The translations under genes and the position numbers were made by a program. A DNA stretch of 25,777 nt from an uncultured Colwellia sp. (GTDB lineage: Bacteria; Pseudomonadota; Gammaproteobacteria; Enterobacterales; Alteromonadaceae), in assembly GCA_913020705.1 (NCBI GenBank), contig CAJWBY010000051.1:1-25777 (forward strand), in the 5' to 3' direction. Shown here one piece after another: positions 1 to 8,595 of the stretch. Under the pieces are notes generated by a model, which saw nothing but the letters and a program-made list of their open reading frames with translations, was not told the origin of the DNA and did no database searches. How positions within the stretch are numbered: position 1 is the stretch's first letter; each line of letters opens with the position of its first letter.

Positions 1-713
1 AAACTAGAAATTGCTTCTTCCATATCTGTTTTTTTTATTGGAATAATTTCTCTCAATATATTTAAAATTGAAAATAAAAATTTTGGAAATGATGCGCGTG
101 GTGAATGCATCATTGAAATTTCTTGAAAAAATAAATTATTCATTTCAGAGAATTTCTGTAACATTCCGCCAGACGAAAATACAGCAATTTTGGCATCAGT
201 TTTTTGTGCTTTTTCAAGAATTGCTAATGTTTCTTTCGTATTAAGCACTCTTGTTTGTTGCTGTTCGTGATCAAAATGCACATTTATCACTATAAAACGC
301 CCAGAGTTATGCTCAACAAGTGCATACTCGCCTGTTCTGGTTGCATTAGGGCCATCTGTCAAATCAAAACGACCGGAGTCAATAAAACGTGTCCCCATAC
401 AATGATTGACATATATTTGGTGTGAACGCTGCCAGCAAGGCCCAAGTGCACTTAATAGTGCCTCAGCGCGGCTGTAATCTGTGGGCATATCGGTCGTTAA
501 TTGCCAATCTTCAACCCCCTCTTGTATCGCTAGAATATTAATATTATGTTCAACAACAAGTTTGGCATACTCCTGACTGTGCTGGGGCATAGTCTTCCAT
601 CCATAAACATTCAGTGACATTATTTCAATATCAGTGTTTTGTGATAGAGCAGGGGTTAAACACAGGCCAGTTGATAGCAAGGTAAAAATAGCAATTTTAG
701 CTAGAGTTAGCAT
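1..713 (-). CDS. secreted endonuclease/exonuclease/phosphatase-like protein, partial (3' end outside window)
   Basis: The reading frame is open from the ATG at 711-713 to the left edge (237 codons seen). The N-terminus is a Sec signal peptide with a likely cut after ALS (about residue 24). The mature part looks like the EEP fold (exonuclease III/sphingomyelinase superfamily): an early MSLNVYGW segment with the first Asn, then ILAIQEGVEDW with the metal-binding Glu (about residue 65), and INVHFDHE, which resembles the THL strand. The usual GDFN strand that should follow is not visible; the frame reads AVFSSGGML there. The gene starts 10 bp after the stop of the esterase and is the last visible member of the minus-strand operon. 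Substrate is unknown; it could be a phosphodiesterase, a nuclease or a non-catalytic relative. The family call is from motifs by eye. Confidence 0.6.
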   Translation of the reverse strand, partial: MLTLAKIAIFTLLSTGLCLTPALSQNTDIEIMSLNVYGWKTMPQHSQEYAKLVVEHNINILAIQEGVEDWQLTTDMPTDYSRAEALLSALGPCWQRSHQIYVNHCMGTRFIDSGRFDLTDGPNATRTGEYALVEHNSGRFIVINVHFDHEQQQTRVLNTKETLAILEKAQKTDAKIAVFSSGGMLQKFSEMNNLFFQEISMMHSPRASFPKFLFSILNILREIIPIKKTDMEEAISS

Positions 714-723
714 GATAAGCGGA

Positions 724-1686
724 TCACTGAGGCTGACTTAATTGGAAAGAAAGTAACCACTGATATAAATCGTCACTGGCATAAACACGTGTCCAAGCGT
801 CGTGTCCTTTGTCCTCGTGCACGGTAAACCGAATATTATCATGACCCAGTTGTTCTAAAGTATCTAACCCGGCATAGAAATATTTAATATTTACTGAGCT
901 GTCTCTGCCACCAGCAAACTGCCATACTGGCAGTTTATGTTGAGCAATAGGCGGCATTAAACTAGGATGCCCCCAACCAACTACAGGAGCAATAGCGGCA
1001 AATCTTTGAGGGTATTTACTTGCCATGTACCAAGTCCCAAAACCACCATAACTTAAGCCTGATAAATAGGTTTTATTAACATTTACTCGGTACTTATGTT
1101 GCACGCTATCTAAGATGGTAATTAAATCAGCCTCCAGCATTTCCCAGCCTTGCGGTAATAAAGGTGCTACATCACTCATACCTTTTACTGAAAGCAATCG
1201 TTGAATATCACCATTCGTTGAAAAAGCAGGTTTTCGTTTCGGCACACCTTGAGCTAGTCTTTTGGGAATATTACCTTTTGAGCGGTTATCAATATAGCCG
1301 ATGCCCTTTTTATCAAAGCCGAACATATGCAACTGAGGAGAAATGATAATAAAGGGCAGATCTTTTCTCTGTACCCATGCTTCATGTAAAGGTCCTTGCA
1401 TCATGACAAAATCTAATTCACCTTGACCATTACCCCGTTCACCATTGCCATGTAAAAATAACATCACTGGCCATTTTTTATCTGGCTGATCATGATAACC
1501 ACGAGGCAAATAAACAAAATATTCACGTTCACTTTGGTCAACACTACTTTGGTAAGCCACACGTAATAATTGCTCTTCTGAAGACGATTTAATTAAAGAA
1601 TGTGATAATTGCTGTTGTTCGCCATGATTAATACAAGCCGTTAAGCATGTCGTAAATATTACTGATAAATATGTTATCTTTTTCAT
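724..1686 (-). CDS. lipoprotein alpha/beta-hydrolase esterase (dienelactone hydrolase/PHB-depolymerase-like, CE1-like)
   Basis: A 320-residue protein with a lipoprotein signal (LTAC, lipidated Cys18). The alpha/beta-hydrolase features are clear: oxyanion-type HGNGERG at 79-85, nucleophile elbow GLSYGG at 210-215 (Ser212), acid Asp262 in GGRDSS, and His295 in KGHDAW. Its order and spacing match secreted esterases annotated as phospholipase/carboxylesterase or feruloyl-esterase-like. In a polysaccharide locus it may remove acyl groups from the glycan or from oligosaccharides; this is inference. The ATG at 1684-1686 has AAAGAG upstream. There are 79 bp to the preceding alginate-lyase-fold gene and 10 bp to the EEP-like gene, so it is probably cotranscribed with both. 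The stretch between the oxyanion loop and the elbow (about 120-175) is longer than in minimal esterases and may form a lid. Confidence 0.82.
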   Translation of the reverse strand: MKKITYLSVIFTTCLTACINHGEQQQLSHSLIKSSSEEQLLRVAYQSSVDQSEREYFVYLPRGYHDQPDKKWPVMLFLHGNGERGNGQGELDFVMMQGPLHEAWVQRKDLPFIIISPQLHMFGFDKKGIGYIDNRSKGNIPKRLAQGVPKRKPAFSTNGDIQRLLSVKGMSDVAPLLPQGWEMLEADLITILDSVQHKYRVNVNKTYLSGLSYGGFGTWYMASKYPQRFAAIAPVVGWGHPSLMPPIAQHKLPVWQFAGGRDSSVNIKYFYAGLDTLEQLGHDNIRFTVHEDKGHDAWTRVYASDDLYQWLLSFQLSQPQ

Positions 1687-1765
1687 GTGACTCTTTTGTA
1701 AATGTTAAGTGGTAGGTAACCGACTTTTACCAAAAATTGATCGGTACTATATATATTAATGCTCA

Positions 1766-2959
1766 TTATCTTGATGGTATTAATACCGCTAAATTATTTA
1801 TATTTTCGCGCTTATTTAACATTATGTGTCCAGGCAGGTTGGCATGTGTGAGTGTTTCATAAACAATATTCCAACTTGTGCGCATACTATTAGGACGAAT
1901 ATTCTGTTTAATTAATTTTTGAGAATAGGGTAATTTAAACCTCTTTCGATTGTGGTAATGATTAAAACCGACTTCCCATGTGTTAAAGTAATTTTTACTG
2001 GCTTGAGTATTATTACAAGTAAAAAAATCATTAGATAACAATTGCTTTGCCAAAAGCTCCATTGCTTCGATATAACGTATTTGATGCTCACTATAAATAT
2101 CAACACCTTGATTCCAAGCTACTTCAGCGACATGTAAAGCCGAAGCCAAAGCATATTGAGAGTGATGACCATTGTCTCTACATGTCTCTTGGTTTAAACC
2201 ATTTACCCATTGTGTGGGATTTGACCAAAATTGCTCGATATTTCCACCATCCCCTTTAACTGAGGCACCTCTTTGACCATCTGAAGTTAAGTAAAAATAA
2301 GCAGGGTTTCGTTGTGCTAGGCGTATAATCGCCATGTTAAATGCTTCTTCATCATCATTAAAAACGGCAATTGAAATAAGTGCATCTATTTGGGTTAAAT
2401 CAACATTACCATTCCATGAACTTGCGGTAATTAATTGTGGATAAAAAGCTTTTGTGAACATCAACTTAAAATTTGAAACTTGTCCTTGAGACCAACCTTG
2501 ATAAGATCTCATTAACTCGGCAGCATTTGCGAAAACAGACCCCGTCCAACCCGCTTGTAACTTGTCTTGATCACTTCCGCTAGTAAAGCCTTTAAATCCA
2601 GCCCATGCATTAAGAAACAAAATGGCACGTTTAGCATAAATGTCTTTATCGGTAATTATCCACATTAACGCAAGCGAGTATGCCGCTATGGCATCGTCGC
2701 GCATGTTGGAAGACTCTTGATTGTTTTGTGAGTTTATCGTTGCTAAGACATGTGGTGTTCTGCTTAGTAAAGTCGATTTTTTTAGTCGATGAAATTCAGT
2801 TACCCAAGGCTTTTTATTATCTTTAATTTGTTTTTTAATAAAGTCTAAATTAGCCTTGCTATTTATAGTCCCTGGATGAATAAACTCCATTTCAGCATGA
2901 ACCGTTTGTTGAGAGAAAATGAAGAGAAGCAACACGTTTGCGAGTAGTTGAGTTTTCAA
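1766..2959 (-). CDS. secreted alginate-lyase-fold protein (PF05426-type), TTG start
   Basis: A 397-residue protein with a Sec signal peptide (cut likely after VHA, residue 22). It resembles the alginate_lyase family with an alpha/alpha toroid: IHPGTINSKANL at the mature N-terminus, ILFLNAWA and QAGWTGSVFANAAEL in the middle, then WNGNVD (182-187) and RDNGHHSQYALA (261-272) followed by AEVAWNQGVDIYS. The last two are the conserved Asn and His segments where catalytic residues sit in this family. The codon at 2957-2959 is TTG; it is the first possible start after the upstream TAA, in the same frame and only 3 nt away, and using it gives a complete signal peptide. Translation is probably coupled to the upstream gene. 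The family is not limited to alginate, and the neighbours point to glucans, so the substrate is left open. Confidence 0.8.
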   Translation of the reverse strand: MKTQLLANVLLLFIFSQQTVHAEMEFIHPGTINSKANLDFIKKQIKDNKKPWVTEFHRLKKSTLLSRTPHVLATINSQNNQESSNMRDDAIAAYSLALMWIITDKDIYAKRAILFLNAWAGFKGFTSGSDQDKLQAGWTGSVFANAAELMRSYQGWSQGQVSNFKLMFTKAFYPQLITASSWNGNVDLTQIDALISIAVFNDDEEAFNMAIIRLAQRNPAYFYLTSDGQRGASVKGDGGNIEQFWSNPTQWVNGLNQETCRDNGHHSQYALASALHVAEVAWNQGVDIYSEHQIRYIEAMELLAKQLLSNDFFTCNNTQASKNYFNTWEVGFNHYHNRKRFKLPYSQKLIKQNIRPNSMRTSWNIVYETLTHANLPGHIMLNKRENINNLAVLIPSR

Positions 2960-2962
2960 TCT

Positions 2963-4387
2963 TTAATCCATTTTCTTTTTTACAACATCAATATTTACTA
3001 TAGGAATTAACCAAGTCTTACCTTCAAGATCAACTTTGCCCTGCATTTGTTCAACAACCACTTGGTCAATCACCTTAATCGCTCGTTGTGCCATCATAGT
3101 AAAAGTATCTTCACCTAATTGATTAGGAGTGTGATCAGGGAAATTTCTACGTGTTCGGTGGATCCAATAACTTTGAGAAAGATTATCTTGCTCAAATGCC
3201 TGTTCAACACTCGCTTTGCCAATCATAAAACCTAATAAACCACCCCATGTAGCTGCAGGGTTATCTGAATCCCAACCCGTTAATGTTCCTATTTGAATAG
3301 TTCTAACGATATCCCCAGAACCATAAAAAAGACTCACTAAACTAGCAGCGAAATTTATCCCTGCTTCGAAGGGATCTTTATATATATAGCCATCAGTATG
3401 ATTAACTTGATAACGTTGGTAAACCTCATCTCGAGTTTTTTCCCAATCATTTTTATTGGGATTTAACAGGTAATCATTTTTGATGAAGGTATACATTTTT
3501 TCTGGATAAGAACCTTCAGGAAGGACTTTACTTGCTTGCTCAGCCAACCAAAAGGTTTGCTGCTGCATAGTCAGTGAAGTATCTACCTTAGAAGCTAAAG
3601 AGTGCATGGAGACATAAAATTGTGAAATCCATTCAGCTTCATATTTAGCGGACACTCTAATAGATAGCTGAGCAACTTTTAAAGCTATATCAGATCGAAC
3701 CGGCGCCAACAAACCAAATATTTCAGTGGTCAATTGGGCATCAATCATCATATATTTGCTATTATTTTGGGGCTCGCTGGTCTCTGGAGGTAACATACCT
3801 TGCTGCATCAATATTCTAGCTTGCTGATTCGACTCCCATAAAAAGTTCTCTTGCATACCTTTAGCATCTGGAAATTTTTTAAATAACGGGGCATCTTCTT
3901 CTGAATAAATATGATTTAACCAGCCTAATCGAATTTGTTCTGCGCTCAACAAGCTTGTTTGGTTTACTTCATGTAAATACTGATACATATATTCAATATC
4001 AGTATCATCATCAGAGCCCCAAGGTTGCCCTTTCTCAACAAAGAAAAAATCAATGGTATCGCTATGAGGAACACCTTCTCCCCAGATAGCCGGTAAATCT
4101 TCACTGCCCCAATCTTCATCGGTATAAAATGGCATGGTTGCTGGTGTTCCAACCTTATCCATTTCAGTGATAAGCCCAGTCCAGTTGGCAATACTTTGCC
4201 CTAACCAAAAGCCGTGTAACTTCTCAGAATAATCAGTCCTTGATACAACGATATAGTCAATATTTTCAGTTGGAGTCGCTACTTTGGTTATGGCTACATC
4301 TTCGACTATTCTTTGCTGAACCTTTTCATCACACGCGGATATATAAATAACTATCAATAAATATAAAACCAACTTTACTAACTTCAT
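2963..4387 (-). CDS. lipoprotein of the ADP-ribosylglycohydrolase superfamily (PF03747-like)
   Basis: A 474-residue protein with a lipoprotein signal (ISAC, Cys19), so it is exported and lipidated. The ADP-ribosylglycohydrolase fold is suggested by HGFWLGQSIANWTG (58-71, the entry helix), the acidic DDDTDIEYMYQ (126-136, equivalent to the metal-binding TDDT segment), and TGWDSDNPAATWGGLLG (370-386, equivalent to GGDTDTxAA). It is longer than cytosolic ADP-ribosylglycohydrolases (about 300 residues), with an expanded middle. Its exported location and its place between a GH5 and an alginate-lyase-fold protein make ADP-ribose removal unlikely; a role on a glycan is inferred only. The start ATG at 4385-4387 has GGAG 8 nt upstream. 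It lies 52 bp after GH5 and 3 bp before the next gene. Confidence 0.75.
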   Translation of the reverse strand: MKLVKLVLYLLIVIYISACDEKVQQRIVEDVAITKVATPTENIDYIVVSRTDYSEKLHGFWLGQSIANWTGLITEMDKVGTPATMPFYTDEDWGSEDLPAIWGEGVPHSDTIDFFFVEKGQPWGSDDDTDIEYMYQYLHEVNQTSLLSAEQIRLGWLNHIYSEEDAPLFKKFPDAKGMQENFLWESNQQARILMQQGMLPPETSEPQNNSKYMMIDAQLTTEIFGLLAPVRSDIALKVAQLSIRVSAKYEAEWISQFYVSMHSLASKVDTSLTMQQQTFWLAEQASKVLPEGSYPEKMYTFIKNDYLLNPNKNDWEKTRDEVYQRYQVNHTDGYIYKDPFEAGINFAASLVSLFYGSGDIVRTIQIGTLTGWDSDNPAATWGGLLGFMIGKASVEQAFEQDNLSQSYWIHRTRRNFPDHTPNQLGEDTFTMMAQRAIKVIDQVVVEQMQGKVDLEGKTWLIPIVNIDVVKKKMD

Positions 4388-4439
4388 TTATTATCTCCAA
4401 TTAAAATTTGCACGAACCAACTACTCTCAGGTACTGATA

Positions 4440-5558
4440 TTAGTCATTTTCAGCAACTAAAATATCTTTTTCTGGTCCCCAAGTGTTATTGGTGCGGTCA
4501 TATGTACTAAATGAGCCGCCATCATCCCAAAAGCTTCCCGCAATACCAAATTCGCTTGCCAAACTAACATGATGGCTTAAATAGGCTAAACGCTCTGATA
4601 AGTCACAAACATTTTCAGGTTGAGTAAAGTCAAACTTTGCCGCGCCGAATTCATTGACCATAACCGGTATTTGATTAATAGTAGCCCAATCACTTGCTCG
4701 TTGATAAATTTGACGAAGGTTAGACTTATCTTCGTTAGTACCCCAGCTTTCCTGACATTGTCCGGCAAATTCCCAAGGGTCGTAACTGTGAAAATTACCT
4801 ATGAGGAATTTATCTTGGACGTCGGGAATTTCTGTCTCGAGTAAAGAATCAATGGGGGTAAAGCCATGACCAGAAAAAATAGCTAATCGATTTGGACTTT
4901 CATTTCGAATAATTGACAGTATGCGTTTGTTCGCTTCGTTTACCTCTTCTACCGTCATACCATTAGGTTCATTAAGTAATTCAAACATTAATTTAGCCGG
5001 TTTTTCTTTAAAGTGAGCGGCAATTTTTATCCAGATACTGTCTAAACGATTCTTGTTGTTTTGATCTTGATAATTCTCTTTTAACCAAGATTCATGGTGT
5101 GCATTGAGAATAACATAGAGATCTTGTGCTAATGCCCAATCAAGAACTTCTTCTACCCTTGCTAAAAACACACTGTCTATTTCATAGGGTGGTTCTAGCT
5201 GAGTATGTTCATGCCATGTCACAGGAAGTCGAATATGTTTAAAACCAGCTTCTTTAAAAGCAATAATATATGACTCTTTTGCTGGTAACGCCCAATCTCC
5301 CTCATGAGGAGCATCGAGTGTATTACCTAAATTAATACCTATCGCCATTTCAGCAACAGCTTGTTGCGGACTTATTTCATCAGTCAAACTATATAGTGTT
5401 GTTATGGGTAAAGTGATTTGTTCAATAACGGGTATAGGTTGCTGAGAAATTACGCTTGGTTTTTCATCAGATGATCCACCACTTCCACAACTCGTTAATA
5501 GATTAAGCGCAAAACTTAAAATAAGTATTCTAATCAGAGTTACTTTATTCGTTAACAT
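4440..5558 (-). CDS. GH5 family endoglucanase-type lipoprotein
   Basis: A 372-residue lipoprotein (LTSC, Cys24) followed by a Gly/Ser-rich linker and a single GH5 (beta/alpha)8 catalytic domain from about residue 64. Visible family marks are GINLGNTLDAP (74-84), HIRLPVTWHEH (108-118), LNAHHE (151-156), the acid/base Glu197 in LLNEP, NFHSYDPW (255-262), and the nucleophile Glu303 in VNEFG; Trp344 is the usual platform residue in GSFWDDG. This fits a retaining endo-beta-glucanase of the cellulase group; the GH5 subfamily and the exact linkage cannot be set by eye. It probably sits on the outer membrane and makes oligosaccharides for the receptor. AAAGGA precedes the ATG; the gap to the upstream GH3 gene is 11 bp, so they form one operon. 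Confidence 0.9.
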   Translation of the reverse strand: MLTNKVTLIRILILSFALNLLTSCGSGGSSDEKPSVISQQPIPVIEQITLPITTLYSLTDEISPQQAVAEMAIGINLGNTLDAPHEGDWALPAKESYIIAFKEAGFKHIRLPVTWHEHTQLEPPYEIDSVFLARVEEVLDWALAQDLYVILNAHHESWLKENYQDQNNKNRLDSIWIKIAAHFKEKPAKLMFELLNEPNGMTVEEVNEANKRILSIIRNESPNRLAIFSGHGFTPIDSLLETEIPDVQDKFLIGNFHSYDPWEFAGQCQESWGTNEDKSNLRQIYQRASDWATINQIPVMVNEFGAAKFDFTQPENVCDLSERLAYLSHHVSLASEFGIAGSFWDDGGSFSTYDRTNNTWGPEKDILVAEND

Positions 5559-5569
5559 CGGTTTTTCCT

Positions 5570-8173
5570 TTATTGGTAAGTAAATTGTGTTGCTAAACGA
5601 ATATCGCTCAATGACGAACCTAGCATAATTTCAAAACTGCCAATTTCAGCCTTCCAGTTGTTTGTTGTTATATCCCAAAAGGATAAATCACGTTTATTAA
5701 GTGAAATACTGATCTGCTTACTTTCACCTGGCGCCAAATAAACCTTAGCAAAACCTTTTAGCTCTTTTGCTGGTCGTTCAACACTAGACTCTATGTCATG
5801 CAAATATAACTGCACTACTTCTGCGCCAGCAACATCACCGGTATTTTTAACCATCGCTGTTACAGTAATACCCTGATCAGCAGTAATTTTTACCGCAGAT
5901 AAAGCAATATCAGTTAGGTCAAAATTGGTATATGAAAGGCCATGTCCAAAAACAAAAGTAGGCTTGATTTTTTGCTGTTCAAACCAGCGATAACCAATAA
6001 ACACTCCCTCCGTATATAAGCTTTCTTTCGCGTTATAATCATTAAGGGCAATGGGTGCTGTATCTTCAAGACGTGCAGGTAAGGTAATTGGCATTTTACC
6101 ACTCGGGTTAACATCGCCTGTTAATATATCAGCAAACGCATGTCCTGCTTCCATACCGCCATACCAGCCCCAAACGATGGCATTTGCTTGCTCTACCCAT
6201 GGCATTTCGACTGCAGAGCCGGCAACAAGGAATATAATGGTTTTCTCATTAGCATTAAGAAGTTTGCTGATGATTTCATCTTGTGAGTTAGGTAGCTTCA
6301 TATCAGGGCGGTCAATTGACTCTCGGTCGTCACCATGACTTAAACCACCAAAGTATATAACTGCATCTGCTTTTTTAGCGGCTGCAATATACTCTGCTTC
6401 ACTACTGAATAACTCACCCGGTGCATCCCAACCTAGAGTGAAGCGGTCTCTACCATCGTACTCAATTTCGAAGCTATAACTTTCACCTGCTTTTAACGAA
6501 ATATCATGAGATAACACATTAATATCTACTGATGAACCAACACTATCTTCATGTTTAATCACAACTTCATCATTAATTTTCAGCTGAAATCCACCTAGAG
6601 TTTCAACTTTTAATTGATGTAACCCGGTAGTTAAAGGCTTTATTTTAGCTGACATCGTGATGTGCTGAGTTATACTTGTGTCTTTAGTTTTAAATTTGGA
6701 ATCAACTATCCAAGCTTTGTCCGTTATATTTTCACGGGTCGGCTCTTTAAAGTAAGATACATTCCAAGCAGGTGTACCCGTCCAATGACGGCTTTCAACA
6801 TAGTCGCTCGCAATCGCGCCTAATTTACTGCTGCGCGCTCTCATTACAGTAATATTTACATCATCACCAAATTTAGCTTTTAAACCCGCTAATGGCGTAA
6901 TTTCATATAACGATTTAACTTCAGACGAACCACCACCTGTACCATGTTGTTTGTCCGCATTCGGGCCGAGTACAAGTATATTTTTTACGGTGTTTTTATT
7001 TATAGGTAATGCAGCCTTACCTTCTACAAGATCATTTTTCAATAATACAACACCTTCAGTGGCAATTTTACGTGCTGCAGCTTGGTGTACTTTGGTATTT
7101 CGAGAACCCGGTAAACGATTTTCGTCATACATACCAATACTGTGTTGTACTCTTAAAATGCGCCGCGCTTTTTCGTCAGCAACTGACTCTGGAATTTTGC
7201 CTTCCTCAATCATCTTCAAAAACGGTTTTGCTAAGAAATAATCTTGATAATCATCAACATTTGTTCCCATTTCTAAATCTAACCCATTTACGGCCGCATC
7301 GTAGGTATTAATATCAACATGCCAATCAGTCAATAACACACCTTGGTATCCCCATTCACCCTTTAATATGTCCATGACTAAATGCTTACTTTGGTTAGCA
7401 TTAGTGCCGTAATACTCATTATATGAGCCCATCATACCTAGCACGCCAGCTTCTTTAACTGCCGCTTCAAAAGCCGGTAAATACACTTCTCTTAAAGTAC
7501 GTTCATCAGGCTTAGCATTAACACCTGTTCTGTTTAACTCTTGTGTATTTAATGCATAATGCTTAACCGTTGCTGCGACATCATTGGCTTGAATGGCTTT
7601 AATTTGTGGCACTACTAATTTTGCGGCCAAAATAGGATCTTCGCCCATATATTCAAAATTTCGACCATATAAAGGCAAGCGTGCTAAGTTCACACCAGGA
7701 CCTAAAATAAAATCTTTTTTACGATCACGAGCTTCAGCACCGAGAACTTGACCATGCAAGCGAGCCATTTCAACATCCCAACTTGCAGCCACGGAAGTAA
7801 GGTGGGGTAAGTAGGTTGAATGATCATCTGTCCAGCCAGCAGAATCCCATGTATGACGCTCTATTTGATGGCGTACACCGTGAGGACCATCAGATAACCA
7901 CATTTCAGGAATGCCGACACGTTCAATGGCATTAATATGAAATTTACCGCTAGCATGAGCCAAAGAGACTTTTTCAGGTAAAGTCATTTTTATCAGCAAA
8001 GCTTCTACATCTTCCTCTACTGCCGACAAACGGTTATTTGACTGATCAAAAACTGGCTCTGTAATAGTACTTTTATTATTTTTTTCACATGCGCTAAGAC
8101 CTATGCTAAAAAATAGTACCGCAGTAATATTAATGAGCTTTTTAAACTCTTCACTCATAAAAATAACGTTCAT
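5570..8173 (-). CDS. GH3 beta-glucosidase-type lipoprotein with PA14 insert
   Basis: An 867-residue lipoprotein (GLSAC, Cys29). Order of domains: GH3 N-terminal barrel (about 50-345) with SDGPHG (94-99), KH 204-205 and nucleophile Asp283 in LLTDWH; GH3 C-terminal alpha/beta domain starting about 365 (GVVLLKN); a PA14 domain inserted at about 465-590 (YFKEP to GWDAPGE); return to the C-terminal domain with DDRESIDRPDMKLP, where Glu618 aligns with the acid/base of PA14-type GH3 enzymes such as KmBglI; and a fibronectin-III-like end from about 785. PA14 inserts shape the active-site mouth for oligosaccharides. AGGTGAG lies 5 nt before the ATG at 8171-8173, which supports this start over Met6. 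It is the first intact gene of the operon; the leader carries a tetranucleotide tandem repeat just upstream. Confidence 0.92.
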   Translation of the reverse strand: MNVIFMSEEFKKLINITAVLFFSIGLSACEKNNKSTITEPVFDQSNNRLSAVEEDVEALLIKMTLPEKVSLAHASGKFHINAIERVGIPEMWLSDGPHGVRHQIERHTWDSAGWTDDHSTYLPHLTSVAASWDVEMARLHGQVLGAEARDRKKDFILGPGVNLARLPLYGRNFEYMGEDPILAAKLVVPQIKAIQANDVAATVKHYALNTQELNRTGVNAKPDERTLREVYLPAFEAAVKEAGVLGMMGSYNEYYGTNANQSKHLVMDILKGEWGYQGVLLTDWHVDINTYDAAVNGLDLEMGTNVDDYQDYFLAKPFLKMIEEGKIPESVADEKARRILRVQHSIGMYDENRLPGSRNTKVHQAAARKIATEGVVLLKNDLVEGKAALPINKNTVKNILVLGPNADKQHGTGGGSSEVKSLYEITPLAGLKAKFGDDVNITVMRARSSKLGAIASDYVESRHWTGTPAWNVSYFKEPTRENITDKAWIVDSKFKTKDTSITQHITMSAKIKPLTTGLHQLKVETLGGFQLKINDEVVIKHEDSVGSSVDINVLSHDISLKAGESYSFEIEYDGRDRFTLGWDAPGELFSSEAEYIAAAKKADAVIYFGGLSHGDDRESIDRPDMKLPNSQDEIISKLLNANEKTIIFLVAGSAVEMPWVEQANAIVWGWYGGMEAGHAFADILTGDVNPSGKMPITLPARLEDTAPIALNDYNAKESLYTEGVFIGYRWFEQQKIKPTFVFGHGLSYTNFDLTDIALSAVKITADQGITVTAMVKNTGDVAGAEVVQLYLHDIESSVERPAKELKGFAKVYLAPGESKQISISLNKRDLSFWDITTNNWKAEIGSFEIMLGSSLSDIRLATQFTYQ

Positions 8174-8189
8174 TAACTCACCTTTTTGT

Positions 8190-8236
8190 TTTATTTATTT
8201 ATTTGTTTATTTACTTATTTACTTATTTACTTATTT
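8190..8236. repeat. short tandem repeat (TTTA/CTTA units) in the leader of the GH3 gene
   Basis: About 47 bp made of 4-bp units, first TTTA/TTTG and then alternating CTTA-TTTA (an 8-bp period repeated about 3.5 times). It lies between the halogenase relic and the ribosome binding site of the GH3 beta-glucosidase (8173) and on the transcript reads as repeated TAAATAAG. Slippage here would change the leader length. It also overlaps the stop codon of the halogenase relic. Confidence 0.85.
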
Positions 8237-8523
8237 AACAAGCCTGACAATACTTTGCGATGTACTCTTTTTGCATTGGCATAGTTGTTACCGATTTTTG
8301 GATCACTCCATGAATATGTTCTAACCAGCGTGCAACTTCATCTTCAGGTAGGACATCAACGAGTGGATGATATCCGTTAGGGATTAATCCTTGTCCATGC
8401 ATCACAATAATCACGCACTAATACTTTTGCTAGTGTCGCGGCTGCCATCTAACCGGCAGTGCCTCCACTCACAATAACTATTCTGGTTATCTTATTTTGC
8501 TGTTTTGCTTTTGGTTGACTCAT
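8235..8523 (-). pseudogene. tryptophan halogenase relic with a large internal deletion
   Basis: The minus strand from the ATG at 8521-8523, preceded by AAGAGGTT, reads 24 codons ending ITRIVIVSGGTAG and then TAG (8449-8451) where the family has Trp, followed by MAAATLAKVLV. That is the FAD-binding N-terminus of a tryptophan halogenase with the first motif Gly changed to Ser and a nonsense codon in GxGxxGW. After a one-base frame change near 8415 the strand reads VIIVMHGQGLIPNGYHP and on to KSVTTMPMQKEYIAKYC with a stop at 8235. This matches the C-terminal 60 residues of the intact halogenases here (VFNGQGIHPKRYHP in the 14674-16176 gene). About 400 codons between the two ends are missing. It occupies the first position of the GH operon, so the ancestral operon probably began with a halogenase. 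Confidence 0.85.
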
Positions 8524-8550
8524 AACCTCTTCCCAGAAAATATTGGTTAA

Positions 8551-8591
8551 ATAAAAAATCCGCTCTTAACATCAGAAAATAAAAAGAGCGG
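8551..8591 (-). terminator. intrinsic-terminator-like hairpin inside the GH operon leader
   Basis: On the minus strand CCGCTCTT (8584-8591) pairs perfectly with AAGAGCGG (8560-8567), followed after one base by six T (8553-8558). It lies downstream of the operon promoter (8762-8789) and upstream of every gene of that operon, so it would end transcription early unless overridden. It could alternatively be left over from a lost gene. Confidence 0.7.
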
Positions 8592-8595
8592 CAAG

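Noticed and set aside
6051..6338. 95-residue plus-strand frame inside the GH3 gene
   Set aside because: Antisense shadow of a well-supported coding gene with no independent evidence.
8103..8324. 73-residue plus-strand frame rich in Leu/Tyr/Phe that could look like a small membrane protein
   Set aside because: Its hydrophobic run is only the translated TTTA/CTTA tandem repeat; it overlaps the GH3 start and the halogenase relic.
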